From Rickettsiales bacterium (lineage in GTDB: Bacteria; Pseudomonadota; Alphaproteobacteria; Rickettsiales; CANDYO01), in NCBI GenBank assembly GCA_947424995.1, contig CANDYO010000095.1:1-7491 (forward strand): 7,491 nt of DNA. Direction: 5' to 3'. Position numbers and translations under genes: made by a program. Each line of letters begins with the position of its first letter. The first letter of the stretch is position 1. Below are positions 1 to 6,935 of the stretch, in pieces. The notes beneath the pieces were generated by a model. That model saw only the letters and a list, made by a program, of their open reading frames with translations. It did not search any database and had not been told where the DNA came from.

Positions 1-27
1 GATTCAAAATTTTATATTTTTAAGTAT

Positions 28-1290
28 ATGCACAAGTCAAATATTATTAAAAAAGATGTTTATATAGCTTGGTTTATATTGGTAATTTTTTACTTATATC
101 AATATATATTACGTAGTTCTCCAGGAGTGTTGATTGAAGAAATTCGTCAGGAATTCAGTATGAATGCTGATGATTTTTCTTTAATGGGATCAATGTATTA
201 TTACGGTTATTCGTTAATGCAAATACCTTTGGGAATTATAATAGATCGGTTGGGTATTCGTAACACGGCTCTTTGCTCCATTTTTCTTTGCGTAGCTGGA
301 ACTTTCTTGCTAACGATGACTCAAGTGCCAGTGATTGCTTATTTGAGTAGATTAATTGTAGGGATAGGGGCTGCTTCAGCTTTTATGAGTTCGATTAAGC
401 TTGCTAGCGACTTTCTTCCTAGGTCAAGTCAAGGTTTCGTTATTGGGGCCACTCTAACCTTTGGAGCTATTGGAGCGCTCATTACTGGAGCTCCATTGAA
501 TTATTTACTTAGTCAATTTGATACTTGGCAAGCTTCTTTCATCGTTTTTGCTATAGTTGGATCAATTATATTGTTACTCGCTTATATCTACTTACCAAAA
601 ATTAAAAAAGAGCCAAGCTTAGAAGAATTTGAAGATAAAAATATTGGTCATGATTTATTAAAGATAGTGCGCAATAAAAATATATTGATATATGCAATTA
701 TAGCTATTGGTTTATATGCGCCTTTATCAGTAATGGCTGACCTATGGGGTACGGCATTTTTGGTAATTAAGTTTAACTTAAGTAGGGAAACAGCTAGTCC
801 TATTTTAATGAATATCTATATTGGTATGGCAATTGGTAGCGTTGCGCTGCCATATATTGCAGAGAAATATAAAATCATGGATAAGATTATTCAATTTTCA
901 GCTGTGACTTTATTGTTGTTGTTCTCGATATTGATTTATAGTACAGCTTTGAGCAACATGAGTTTAGTGGTTTTATTGATATTAATTGGTTTCTTTTGTG
1001 GCGCTGAAATGCTCTGTTTTACTGCAGCGCTGCGCTATACTAGCTCTCACACTTCTGGACTAACTATTGGAGTGGTTAATACTTTTAATATGCTAAGCGG
1101 CGCTATCATGCAGCAAGTTATAGGTGGTTATTTAGATTATTCTTGGCAAGGAGAATTAAATAATCAAGGCCTAAGAACCTATTTTATGAAAGAGTTTGTT
1201 GAAGCTTTCTCAATTTTAGTTATTATAATAGCTATATGTGCAATTATTGCTTTATTTGCATTAAATAACAAAAACAAAAGATACGTATAA
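28..1290 (+). CDS. Major facilitator superfamily (MFS) transporter, substrate unknown
   Basis: A 420-residue polytopic inner-membrane protein, the usual length for a 12-helix MFS permease that moves a small solute by proton coupling or exchange. Hydrophobic helices run the whole length, beginning near residue 11. The loop between helices 2 and 3 carries the MFS signature as GIIIDRLGIR (residues 69-78; canonical G-x-L-x-D-R-x-G-R-R), and a basic/acidic loop around residues 198-220 separates the two six-helix halves. The substrate cannot be read from sequence. The N-terminal stretch AWFILVIFYLYQYILR resembles MFS proteins of intracellular gammaproteobacteria and Rickettsiales (from memory). The reading frame stays open to the left edge of the window, so an upstream start cannot be excluded, but ATG 28 gives a normal short cytoplasmic tail. 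There is no good Shine-Dalgarno. It is the first visible gene of the operon and lies 5 bases before the MlaE gene. Confidence 0.9.
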   Translation: MHKSNIIKKDVYIAWFILVIFYLYQYILRSSPGVLIEEIRQEFSMNADDFSLMGSMYYYGYSLMQIPLGIIIDRLGIRNTALCSIFLCVAGTFLLTMTQVPVIAYLSRLIVGIGAASAFMSSIKLASDFLPRSSQGFVIGATLTFGAIGALITGAPLNYLLSQFDTWQASFIVFAIVGSIILLLAYIYLPKIKKEPSLEEFEDKNIGHDLLKIVRNKNILIYAIIAIGLYAPLSVMADLWGTAFLVIKFNLSRETASPILMNIYIGMAIGSVALPYIAEKYKIMDKIIQFSAVTLLLLFSILIYSTALSNMSLVVLLILIGFFCGAEMLCFTAALRYTSSHTSGLTIGVVNTFNMLSGAIMQQVIGGYLDYSWQGELNNQGLRTYFMKEFVEAFSILVIIIAICAIIALFALNNKNKRYV

Positions 1291-1295
1291 TATAA

Positions 1296-2069
1296 ATGAC
1301 AAAATTTTTAGCTAGTATAGGGAAAGCTGTTTTAGATTTTCTTTCTGAAACAGGAAAGTTAAGCATTTTTTGCTTTTCAGCTTTTATAAATTTATTCCGT
1401 CGACCTCTTTATATAAAGGCTATTATGGCGCAAATGATAGAGATAGGCTATTATTCGCTCCCAGTAGTAGGCTTAACTGCTATTTTTACTGGAGCTGTGC
1501 TGGCGCTTCAAAGTTATGATGGTTTTTCTAGAATGGGTGCGGAGAGTGCAATTGCTACGGTGGTGGTTTTATCTATTACTCGTGAACTAGGTCCAGTTTT
1601 AGCTGGTTTGATGGTAGCGGGAAGAATAGGGGCCTCTATTGCCGCTGAAATCGGAACTATGCGGATTACTGAGCAAGTCGATGCTTTAGTAACTTTATCA
1701 ACAAATCCAATAAAATATTTAGTTACTCCCAGAGTTATTGCGGCAATAATCATGTTACCATGTTTAGTGGTGGTGGCTGATATTATTGGAGTAATGGGTG
1801 GGTATCTTATTTCAATATATCATTTAGGTTTTAGCTCAGATGTTTATTTAGAGGATACTTTTAAATATTTAGAACAAAGAGACGTTGTTTCTGGTCTCGT
1901 TAAATCTTCGGTATTTGGCTTTATTATCGCAATTATCGGTTGTTATAACGGTTATTATTCAGATAAAGGTGCGCAAGGTGTAGGTAGTGCAACAACCAAT
2001 GCAGTAGTAGTTTCATCTATTTTAATATTATTATCCAATTATTTATTAACCAGTATATTTTTAAAGTAA
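1296..2069 (+). CDS. mlaE: MlaE/YrbE-family ABC transporter permease (lipid transport)
   Basis: A 257-residue inner-membrane permease of the MlaE (YrbE, DUF140) family. In the Mla system it forms the membrane dimer of the MlaFEDB complex, which moves phospholipids between the inner membrane and periplasmic carriers and maintains outer-membrane lipid asymmetry. An N-terminal amphipathic segment is followed by about five membrane helices. The family core is very clear: RELGPVLAGLMVAGR (96-110), then GASIAAEIGTM (112-122) and EQVDAL (126-131), with G-V-M-G-G-Y near 165-170. The length is typical of the family. The sequence is close to what I recall of the Rickettsia homologue. The stop codon directly abuts the ATG of the ATPase gene (zero gap), so the two are surely cotranslated as one transporter. 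No Shine-Dalgarno is evident before the ATG. No MlaD, MlaB, MlaC or MlaA gene is present in the window. Confidence 0.94.
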   Translation: MTKFLASIGKAVLDFLSETGKLSIFCFSAFINLFRRPLYIKAIMAQMIEIGYYSLPVVGLTAIFTGAVLALQSYDGFSRMGAESAIATVVVLSITRELGPVLAGLMVAGRIGASIAAEIGTMRITEQVDALVTLSTNPIKYLVTPRVIAAIIMLPCLVVVADIIGVMGGYLISIYHLGFSSDVYLEDTFKYLEQRDVVSGLVKSSVFGFIIAIIGCYNGYYSDKGAQGVGSATTNAVVVSSILILLSNYLLTSIFLK

Positions 2070-2840
2070 ATGACAGATAAAATTATCATAAAAGGCTTAT
2101 CTAAATCTTTCGGCAGCAAATGTGTGCTAAATAGTTTAGATATTGAAGTACGTCAAGGTGAATCGCTGGTTATTATCGGAGGTTCTGGGTCTGGTAAATC
2201 AGTATTGATTAAAAACATAGTTGGTATCTTAAGACCTGATTCAGGTTCTATTCTGATAGATGGTATGGAAATGACCAACTTAAGCGAAAAAGAATATAGT
2301 AAAGTTCTGCAAAAATTTGGTTATTTATTTCAAGGTGGCGCTTTATTTGATAGCTTGCCAATATGGAAAAATATTGCCTTTGTTCCTTTGCAAACTCATC
2401 AATGCAGTAAGCAGGAAGCAAGAAAATTGGCAATAGATAAACTTGAGTCAGTAGGTCTCGATGAATCTGTAGCGGATCTTTTTCCAGCTGAATTATCTGG
2501 AGGAATGCAAAAAAGAGCAGCATTAGCGCGAGCAATTGCGCTTAATCCAGAAATTATTTTCTTTGATGAGCCCACTACTGGCCTTGACCCAATAATGTCA
2601 GCTATTATCAATGATTTGATTAAGAAAAACTCTAAGCAATTGGGTGCTACTACCATTACGATTACTCATGATTTGATCAGCGCAGCTCATATTGCTGATA
2701 GAGTAGCAATGATATATGAAGGGAAAATTATTTGGCAAGGGCCTATCGACCAGTTACACAAGTCTGGTAACCCTTATGTTGAACAATTTGTTAATGGATC
2801 AGTTAATGGTCCTATAAAAATTAAAATACAGGATCACTAA
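2070..2840 (+). CDS. mlaF: MlaF-type ABC transporter ATP-binding protein
   Basis: A 256-residue cytoplasmic ATPase that would power the adjacent MlaE permease. All ABC motifs are intact: Walker A GGSGSGKS (37-44), Q-loop Q88 within FQGGALFDSL, signature LSGGMQKR (142-149), Walker B IIFFDE (162-167) with catalytic Glu167, D-loop GLDP (171-174) and H-loop His200. The F-Q-x-G-A-L-F-D-S-L form of the Q-loop and the LSGGM(Q)KR form of the signature are typical of the MlaF/Mkl subfamily. A C-terminal tail of about 25 residues follows the core, as in MlaF, where it contacts the partner subunit. The gene starts at the base after the mlaE stop, leaving no room for its own strong ribosome binding site, which implies translational coupling. 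Older annotations call such genes 'ribonucleotide transport ATP-binding protein (mkl)'; the lipid role fits the context better. Confidence 0.94.
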   Translation: MTDKIIIKGLSKSFGSKCVLNSLDIEVRQGESLVIIGGSGSGKSVLIKNIVGILRPDSGSILIDGMEMTNLSEKEYSKVLQKFGYLFQGGALFDSLPIWKNIAFVPLQTHQCSKQEARKLAIDKLESVGLDESVADLFPAELSGGMQKRAALARAIALNPEIIFFDEPTTGLDPIMSAIINDLIKKNSKQLGATTITITHDLISAAHIADRVAMIYEGKIIWQGPIDQLHKSGNPYVEQFVNGSVNGPIKIKIQDH

Positions 2841-2856
2841 TCAAGTAGAATAAATT

Positions 2857-4110
2857 ATGGTTGAGTCGTTAATTATATTAATAGCTGTTGTTGTGTCTTT
2901 GGTGTTTGCTTGTTTGCTTTCGGCATCTGAAACGGCTATCACCGCTATGTCCACAGCTAAAATCTATAAACTAAAAACAGATGGTAATAAAAGAGCTGTA
3001 ATAATTAGTAAACTTAGAGAAGATAAAGAGAGCTTGATTAGCACTATTTTATTGGCTAATAATGGTTGTAATATTCTAGCTTCTACTATGGCTACCGCAT
3101 TTTTAATCAAGATGTTTGGTAGTGAAGGGGTAATATATGCCACTTTAATTATGACGGTTCTAATTATTGTCTTTGCTGAGGTGTTACCTAAAACATATGC
3201 TATCTCAGATCCTGAACGAGTTGCTTTAAAATTTGCTTATCTTTTGCGGGCTACTGTAATGGTCTGTCGTCCAATTATTAGATTGATTAATAAGTTTGTT
3301 GATTTAATTACCTCAAAATTTAAGATGGAACATGCTCATGGGAACCTAGTTTCTCCTACTGAAGAAATAAAAGGAACTATTGACTTGCATCATGAACAAG
3401 GCTTAGTTGATCATAGCGATAAATACATGCTTGATGGAGTATTTTATCTTAGTGAAACTAGCGTTGCTAAAGTGATGACTCATCGTAAAAATATGCAAAG
3501 CATTAATATCAGTTTAGATATCAAAGAGATTTTAGCTCAAGTTAAAACTATTGGTCATACCCGTATTCCAGTATGGAGAGATAAGCCAGATAATATCATT
3601 GGGGTTCTATACACTAGGGAGTTATTGCATAACCTATTAATGGAACAAGATATTAATAAAATAAAGATCGCTGATTTAATTAATGAGCCAATGTTTATAC
3701 ATGAAAACACAGCTTTAGATGAGCAATTAACAGAATTTAAAACTCGTAAAACCCGTTTTGCGATTGTGATTGATGAATATGGTGATATTAAAGGTTTAAT
3801 TACTTTGTCGGACATATTAGAAGAAGTGGTTGGGCATATACAAGATGAGCATGATCATGAAAAAAATGAGATTATTTGGCAAAATAATCATTGTGTAGTT
3901 AAAGGCGATATAACTATCAGAGATATTAATCGTGAATTAAATTGGCAGATACCTGATAATGAAGCGAGTACCATCGCTGGTCTGCTTATTCATGAAGCAG
4001 AAAGAGTTCCTGATGTTGGAGAGAATCTAATATTTTATGGATTTAGCTTTACTATTTTAGCTAAAGAGTTCAATCAACTTACTAATATAAAAATAGAGAA
4101 AAATGTTTGA
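2857..4110 (+). CDS. CNNM/CorC-family membrane protein with CBS pair (HlyC/CorC family)
   Basis: A 417-residue protein with the standard three-part layout of the CNNM/CorC (DUF21-CBS-CorC_HlyC) family. The N-terminal DUF21/CNNM membrane domain (about 1-150) has the conserved LSASETAI motif (21-28) and FAEVLPKT (106-113). Two CBS domains follow (about 201-265 and 268-327), including the IDEYGDIKGLITLSDILEE region (305-323). The C-terminal CorC_HlyC ('transporter-associated') domain is about 335-415. Members are linked to magnesium/cobalt efflux with nucleotide (ATP/AMP) binding by the CBS pair; 'hemolysin' in older names is not a safe function. Length is normal and all domains look complete. 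The gene begins 16 bases after mlaF with only a weak purine-rich leader, and its end overlaps or nearly abuts the lytic transglycosylase gene. Metal specificity cannot be assigned. Confidence 0.92.
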   Translation: MVESLIILIAVVVSLVFACLLSASETAITAMSTAKIYKLKTDGNKRAVIISKLREDKESLISTILLANNGCNILASTMATAFLIKMFGSEGVIYATLIMTVLIIVFAEVLPKTYAISDPERVALKFAYLLRATVMVCRPIIRLINKFVDLITSKFKMEHAHGNLVSPTEEIKGTIDLHHEQGLVDHSDKYMLDGVFYLSETSVAKVMTHRKNMQSINISLDIKEILAQVKTIGHTRIPVWRDKPDNIIGVLYTRELLHNLLMEQDINKIKIADLINEPMFIHENTALDEQLTEFKTRKTRFAIVIDEYGDIKGLITLSDILEEVVGHIQDEHDHEKNEIIWQNNHCVVKGDITIRDINRELNWQIPDNEASTIAGLLIHEAERVPDVGENLIFYGFSFTILAKEFNQLTNIKIEKNV

Positions 4111-4120
4111 GTATAGATGT

Positions 4121-4897
4121 ATGAAAAAAATCATTGCCTTTATATTCATTACTTTTTCATCATTTTCAAGCTTCGCTCTCAGTTATCAAGAATATATATT
4201 GCTCCATAATTCTAATTTATGTAGCAATTATTTTGATTACTTCGAACAAAAACATAATATTCCAAAGCATTTATTACGCTCTATATCAATAATAGAGACT
4301 GGTCGTTGGCATTCTAAAGCTAAATTTTATTTCCCTTGGCCATGGGCTGTTAATCAAGGAGGGAAGGCCTATTATTTCGCCAATAAAAATGAAGCGATTG
4401 TAGGGGTAAAGAAAATGCTAGAGAAAGGGCTTACCAACATAGATATTGGTTGTATGCAGATCAATCTCCATCACCATCCAACTGCTTTTCTCAACTTAAA
4501 TCAAGCTTTTGAACCTCAAGATAATATTGAATATGCTGCTCTTTTTTTGAAAGGTCATTATCAGCAGTCAAGTGATTGGAAAAAGGCAGTAGCTTATTAT
4601 CATTCGCAAGCAAAAATAGGTCTAACCTATGCAGCTAAAGTGTTTAAGATTTGGTCAGATTATAGCGATAATAAAACTCACTATAATTATTGCACATCTA
4701 ATATGGGTGACTTGGTTTCATGCAACAACTTAGATGCTATAAGTACATATTCGGCTGCAAATGCAAAAGAAAAATTGTCTTTCTATCCGCAAAATGCTAC
4801 TAATAATATGAAGGTTTCTTCAGTTAAACCACGCAAAGAGTTAAAGCGCTTGAAGAGCGCCATGATACCTTATTCAATTAATGGTGAGCTTAACTAA
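4121..4897 (+). CDS. Secreted lytic transglycosylase (SLT domain)
   Basis: A periplasmic peptidoglycan-cleaving enzyme that cuts MurNAc-GlcNAc bonds to give 1,6-anhydro ends. I place the start at ATG 4121 (258 aa) because it opens directly with a good signal peptide: MKK, hydrophobic core IIAFIFITF, likely cleavage after Ala19 (SSFA-LS). An in-frame ATG at 4103, overlapping the upstream stop, would add MFEYRC and spoil the n-region. SLT features are catalytic Glu59 in IIETG (57-61), GCMQIN (110-115, the G-x-x-Q-I-N motif), NIEYAALFL (135-143) and AYYHS (158-162). The WPWAVN insert (73-78) is typical of an alphaproteobacterial subgroup (recollection). The last 70 or so residues are polar, lysine-rich and of unknown role. 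The G-C-M-Q-I-N form also resembles VirB1-type enzymes of type IV secretion, but no secretion genes are nearby. It sits in the operon with an M15 peptidase. Confidence 0.9.
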   Translation: MKKIIAFIFITFSSFSSFALSYQEYILLHNSNLCSNYFDYFEQKHNIPKHLLRSISIIETGRWHSKAKFYFPWPWAVNQGGKAYYFANKNEAIVGVKKMLEKGLTNIDIGCMQINLHHHPTAFLNLNQAFEPQDNIEYAALFLKGHYQQSSDWKKAVAYYHSQAKIGLTYAAKVFKIWSDYSDNKTHYNYCTSNMGDLVSCNNLDAISTYSAANAKEKLSFYPQNATNNMKVSSVKPRKELKRLKSAMIPYSINGELN

Positions 4898-4916
4898 ACT
4901 TAAGTAGAAAAAATAT

Positions 4917-5534
4917 ATGCAAGTTAATAAAAATACTATCAAATCGATTGCTAAGAATATTACTCGTGATGTTCCTGGGGCTGTAAAGTATGCAGGACTT
5001 CAGCTAAGATTAGTAGCTAGTTTAATCGATTGTACTTTGATAGGTATCTTATTTTTGCCATTGTTTGCTTTCACTAGTAGTATTATTTATAACGGTGTTT
5101 TGCCAGCTGAAGTTATAGCTCAGGCAATTCAAGATATGGAGGTCTTACAAGAGCAAACTGGTCAACCTATAAGTTTAGCGCAATTTATTAGTAATAATGA
5201 ACAGCTTAAAGTCTATTTTTTTAATGAAAATGGTTTAATTAGAGTAATTATAGATCAATTATTTCAGATTTTTGTTTTGTGCGCTACCATCATATGTTTT
5301 TGGTTTAAAAAGCAGGCTACTCCTGGTAAGATGTGTTTATCCATAAAAATTGTAGATGCTAAAACACTTGGGAAGCCAAGCCGTAAGCAATTAATAATCC
5401 GACTATTTGGTTATGTTATTTCAGTGTTACCAGCCCTTTTAGGGGTGATATGGATTGCTTTTGATTCAAGGAAGCAAGGTTGGCATGATAAAATGGCAAA
5501 CACTTTAGTTATTGTAGAGAAAAAAAAGAAATAA
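4917..5534 (+). CDS. RDD-family integral membrane protein
   Basis: A 205-residue membrane protein with one RDD domain, named after conserved Arg and Asp residues. The hallmarks are visible: AGLQLRLVASLID (26-38, with Arg31 and Asp38 at the start of the first helix), the ATPGK loop (134-138) leading into LSIKIVD, and a final FDSRKQGWHDKMANTLVI segment (182-199), where the W-H-D-K-x-A-x-T form is diagnostic. Hydrophobic helices lie at about 34-58, 108-130 and 161-182. A soluble loop (about 60-105) between helices 1 and 2 is polar and glutamine-rich. RDD proteins have been tied to transport, including sodium/proton exchange in some bacteria, but the family function is generally unsettled and I assign none. 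The gene starts 19 bases after the transglycosylase stop and abuts the peptidase ATG with zero gap, so it is translated as part of the same operon. Confidence 0.9.
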   Translation: MQVNKNTIKSIAKNITRDVPGAVKYAGLQLRLVASLIDCTLIGILFLPLFAFTSSIIYNGVLPAEVIAQAIQDMEVLQEQTGQPISLAQFISNNEQLKVYFFNENGLIRVIIDQLFQIFVLCATIICFWFKKQATPGKMCLSIKIVDAKTLGKPSRKQLIIRLFGYVISVLPALLGVIWIAFDSRKQGWHDKMANTLVIVEKKKK

Positions 5535-6353
5535 ATGCGTAAAATTTTCATCCTAATCAGTTGCTTTATTGTTAGTGTTTTCGTTCTCTTTATGGGTTAT
5601 GATTTGATTTTTAAAGGAAGAATGCATATGAATAATTTTTCTAAAGCCCCATTAGATAATGTGCTAAGGCAAGACATGATTAAAAAGAATATTTGGTCTC
5701 CAAGTTGTCCAGTTTCTTTAGATCGTTTAAATTTGCTCAAAGTATCTTACGTTGATTTCGATGGTAATGAACATCATAATGGTTTGCTTGTGGTGCATGA
5801 TGTTGTTGCTGATCATGTTTTATCAATCTTCAAAATACTTTATGAAAAAAAATTCCCTATTAATAGTCTGAATTTAATTAATGAATATAATGGTAATGAT
5901 GAGAAGTCGATGGAGGTAAATAATAGCTCTGCTTTTATCTGCAGACCTATTCAAGCTACTGGAAACTTATCAATCCATTCATATGGTTTAGCGATAGACA
6001 TTAATCCTCAGCAAAACCCATATTTATTGACTAAGTATGAAGTAGGTAAGACAAAAGTAGAAGTTTTTCCACCTCAAGGTATGGAATTTATCAATCGTAA
6101 AAACGTTAGAGTTGGGATGGTTGAGACTGTAATTGATGATAATAGTCATGATAATGTGATTCATATTTTTGATAAGCATGGTTTTTCTGTATGGGGAGGG
6201 AATTGGAATGATCCAATCGATTGGCATCATTTTCAAGTTACTCGTGAACAAGCAGAAACTATCGCTAAGTTATCCTATGAAGATGGTGTTAAGTTTTTTA
6301 ATAAGCTAACTGAATCACAAGCTATGGTTACTAATCAACAGGGTAATAATTAG
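5535..6353 (+). CDS. Membrane-anchored M15-family zinc peptidase (peptidoglycan D-Ala-D-Ala carboxypeptidase/endopeptidase type)
   Basis: A 272-residue protein with an N-terminal hydrophobic segment (about 4-22) after MRK and no convincing cleavage site, so probably a signal anchor holding the catalytic domain in the periplasm. The M15 (VanY/endolysin-like) zinc site is complete: SIHSYGLAIDIN (146-157) supplies His148 and Asp155, and the C-terminal GFSVWGGNWNDPIDWHHF (216-233) supplies His232 in the D-x-x-H-F motif. The W-G-G-x-W segment is characteristic of the M15C/M15_4 subgroup, which includes L-Ala-D-Glu endopeptidases and D,D-carboxypeptidases; the exact bond cleaved cannot be told from sequence. 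It starts right after the RDD stop codon and is the last gene of the operon. With the lytic transglycosylase two genes upstream it gives the operon one glycan-cutting and one peptide-cutting enzyme, implying that the host makes peptidoglycan or attacks another cell's. Confidence 0.9.
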   Translation: MRKIFILISCFIVSVFVLFMGYDLIFKGRMHMNNFSKAPLDNVLRQDMIKKNIWSPSCPVSLDRLNLLKVSYVDFDGNEHHNGLLVVHDVVADHVLSIFKILYEKKFPINSLNLINEYNGNDEKSMEVNNSSAFICRPIQATGNLSIHSYGLAIDINPQQNPYLLTKYEVGKTKVEVFPPQGMEFINRKNVRVGMVETVIDDNSHDNVIHIFDKHGFSVWGGNWNDPIDWHHFQVTREQAETIAKLSYEDGVKFFNKLTESQAMVTNQQGNN

Positions 6354-6548
6354 TAGATTGCGCTATTAATCAAAGCTAAATGAGGCCGTCATTCTTGCTG
6401 GTAGATTTAGCTACCGGCAAGAATTTAGATTAAATCTCTTGAAAACCTTCAGTTACTGAGTTCACTAAAAGATTTCAACTGGACATTCGTCACTCCTTAG
6501 TCTATGGCTAGAGAACGAAGGTAACTGCATCGTGTTTACACTATTCTC
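6354..6548. other. Convergent intergenic spacer without coding sequence
   Basis: This 195-base stretch separates the 3' ends of the + strand operon and the - strand gene pair. I find no ORF of credible length, tRNA or rRNA in it. Its first part holds a strong hairpin (described separately). The rest (about 6427-6541) carries several short inverted repeats: AGATT-A-AATCT at 6427-6437, TCAGT-T-ACTGA at 6449-6459, CAGTTAC (6450-6456) against GTAACTG (6521-6527), and ACCTTC (6445-6450) against GAAGGT (6517-6522). It also looks less AT-rich than the flanking spacer DNA. No run of Ts typical of an intrinsic terminator follows any of these stems. Confidence 0.6.
6391..6424. repeat. Strong palindromic hairpin, possible repeat element or operon-end structure
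   Basis: Arms 6391-6404 (ATTCTTGCTGGTAG) and 6411-6424 (CTACCGGCAAGAAT) pair over 14 bp with a single G-U wobble and a six-base loop (ATTTAG). It starts 37 bases after the M15 peptidase stop, so it could protect or terminate the operon transcript, but the 3' flank (TTAGATTAAATC) has no U run, nor is there one in the opposite direction. The form, with a preceding CCGTC, recalls dispersed palindromic repeats of Rickettsiales genomes; that resemblance is from memory and unproven from one copy. Confidence 0.6.
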
Positions 6549-6869
6549 TTAATGACATTCTGCATGTGCAAAAGCCATTTCGCCAGCAAATCCATTGGCG
6601 TTATTATACATATCTACGTTACCATTGAAATCAGTGCAAATTTTTAAGCAACTTTCAACTGCTGCATTGGCGCCATACATAGCTTTATATAAATTATTAT
6701 TTGCTACGCATTGATTAAATGCAGTGTCTACTTTGTTAACTTGTAATAAATGAGCATTTTGTGCTGCTTTATGATTTGTTTGGCTAATTAGATCCAATAT
6801 TTTAGCTGGTCTAGCCGCTATTTCATCTCGAGAGTTTCTTGCTGCTGAAATGTTATTTCCGAATCCCAT
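6549..6869 (-). CDS. Small four-cysteine protein of unknown function (106 aa), paralogue of the upstream gene
   Basis: I do not recognise this family. The 106-residue product is rich in Ala and Asn, has no Trp, no signal peptide and no membrane helix, so it should be soluble and cytoplasmic unless exported by a non-Sec route. It has four cysteines, Cys54, Cys74, Cys78 and Cys105 (spacing 19, 3, 26). The last 32 residues up to the final Cys align without gaps to residues 102-133 of the neighbouring 135-aa protein, with 11 identities, including F-x-G-[DE]-M-A-[FY]. The 19 residues ending at the first Cys also align (Q, A, H, K, C shared). An AAGGAG ribosome binding site lies 8 bases before the ATG (6878-6883), good evidence that this is a real gene and that the start is right. 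It follows its paralogue on the same strand, 82 bases downstream, beyond a terminator-like hairpin. The cysteines and His residues could bind metal or form disulfides; that is speculation. Confidence 0.78.
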   Translation of the reverse strand: MGFGNNISAARNSRDEIAARPAKILDLISQTNHKAAQNAHLLQVNKVDTAFNQCVANNNLYKAMYGANAAVESCLKICTDFNGNVDMYNNANGFAGEMAFAHAECH

Positions 6870-6877
6870 AATATTTA

Positions 6878-6883
6878 CTCCTT
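6878..6883 (-). promoter_or_regulatory. Strong ribosome binding site of the 106-aa gene
   Basis: The minus strand reads AAGGAG here, 8 bases before the ATG at 6869. It is a near-perfect anti-16S match, whereas no gene of the + strand operon has one. It fixes the start codon and suggests efficient translation. Confidence 0.85.
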
Positions 6884-6897
6884 ATTTGTATTAGAAA

Positions 6898-6935
6898 AAA
6901 TAATCCTAAAATAGTTACCCAGATTAGGATTATTT
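6898..6935 (-). terminator. Intrinsic terminator or attenuator between the two small genes
   Basis: Arms 6898-6909 and 6924-6935 pair over 12 bp (core AATAATCCTAA / TTAGGATTATT) with a 14-base loop. On the minus strand the stem runs straight into a T tract (the A run at 6895-6900), and on the plus strand into TTTCTTTT. Placed 16 bases after the stop of the 135-aa gene, it fits a rho-independent terminator for that gene. The stem is AT-rich (two G-C pairs), so termination may be partial and let some transcription reach the 106-aa gene. Confidence 0.6.

Noticed and set aside
1..27. Operon promoter or upstream gene end
   Set aside because: A TAA at 21-23 might end an upstream gene, but 27 bases are too few to judge and no promoter hexamers are convincing.
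1514..1753. Minus-strand ORF of 79 aa inside mlaE
   Set aside because: Lies wholly within a highly conserved permease region, has no ribosome binding site and its protein looks like an antisense translation of helices.
2248..2656. Two overlapping minus-strand ORFs (95 and 85 aa) inside mlaF
   Set aside because: Both are antisense to intact ABC ATPase motifs and overlap each other; no start signals or family resemblance.
3555..3815. Minus-strand ORF of 86 aa inside the CNNM/CorC gene
   Set aside because: Antisense shadow of the CBS domains, with no ribosome binding site or recognisable features.
4121..4897. VirB1-type component of a type IV secretion system
   Set aside because: The G-x-x-Q-I-N motif is shared by many SLT enzymes, and no virB genes lie nearby, so general wall turnover is the safer call.
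5535..5600. Lipobox (LISC, residues 7-10) in the M15 peptidase
   Set aside because: The hydrophobic stretch before the Cys is too short for a lipoprotein signal and continues for another ten residues after it, which fits a signal anchor better.
6024..6251. Minus-strand ORF of 75 aa inside the M15 peptidase gene
   Set aside because: Antisense to the catalytic region with its conserved zinc motifs; composition unlike a real protein.
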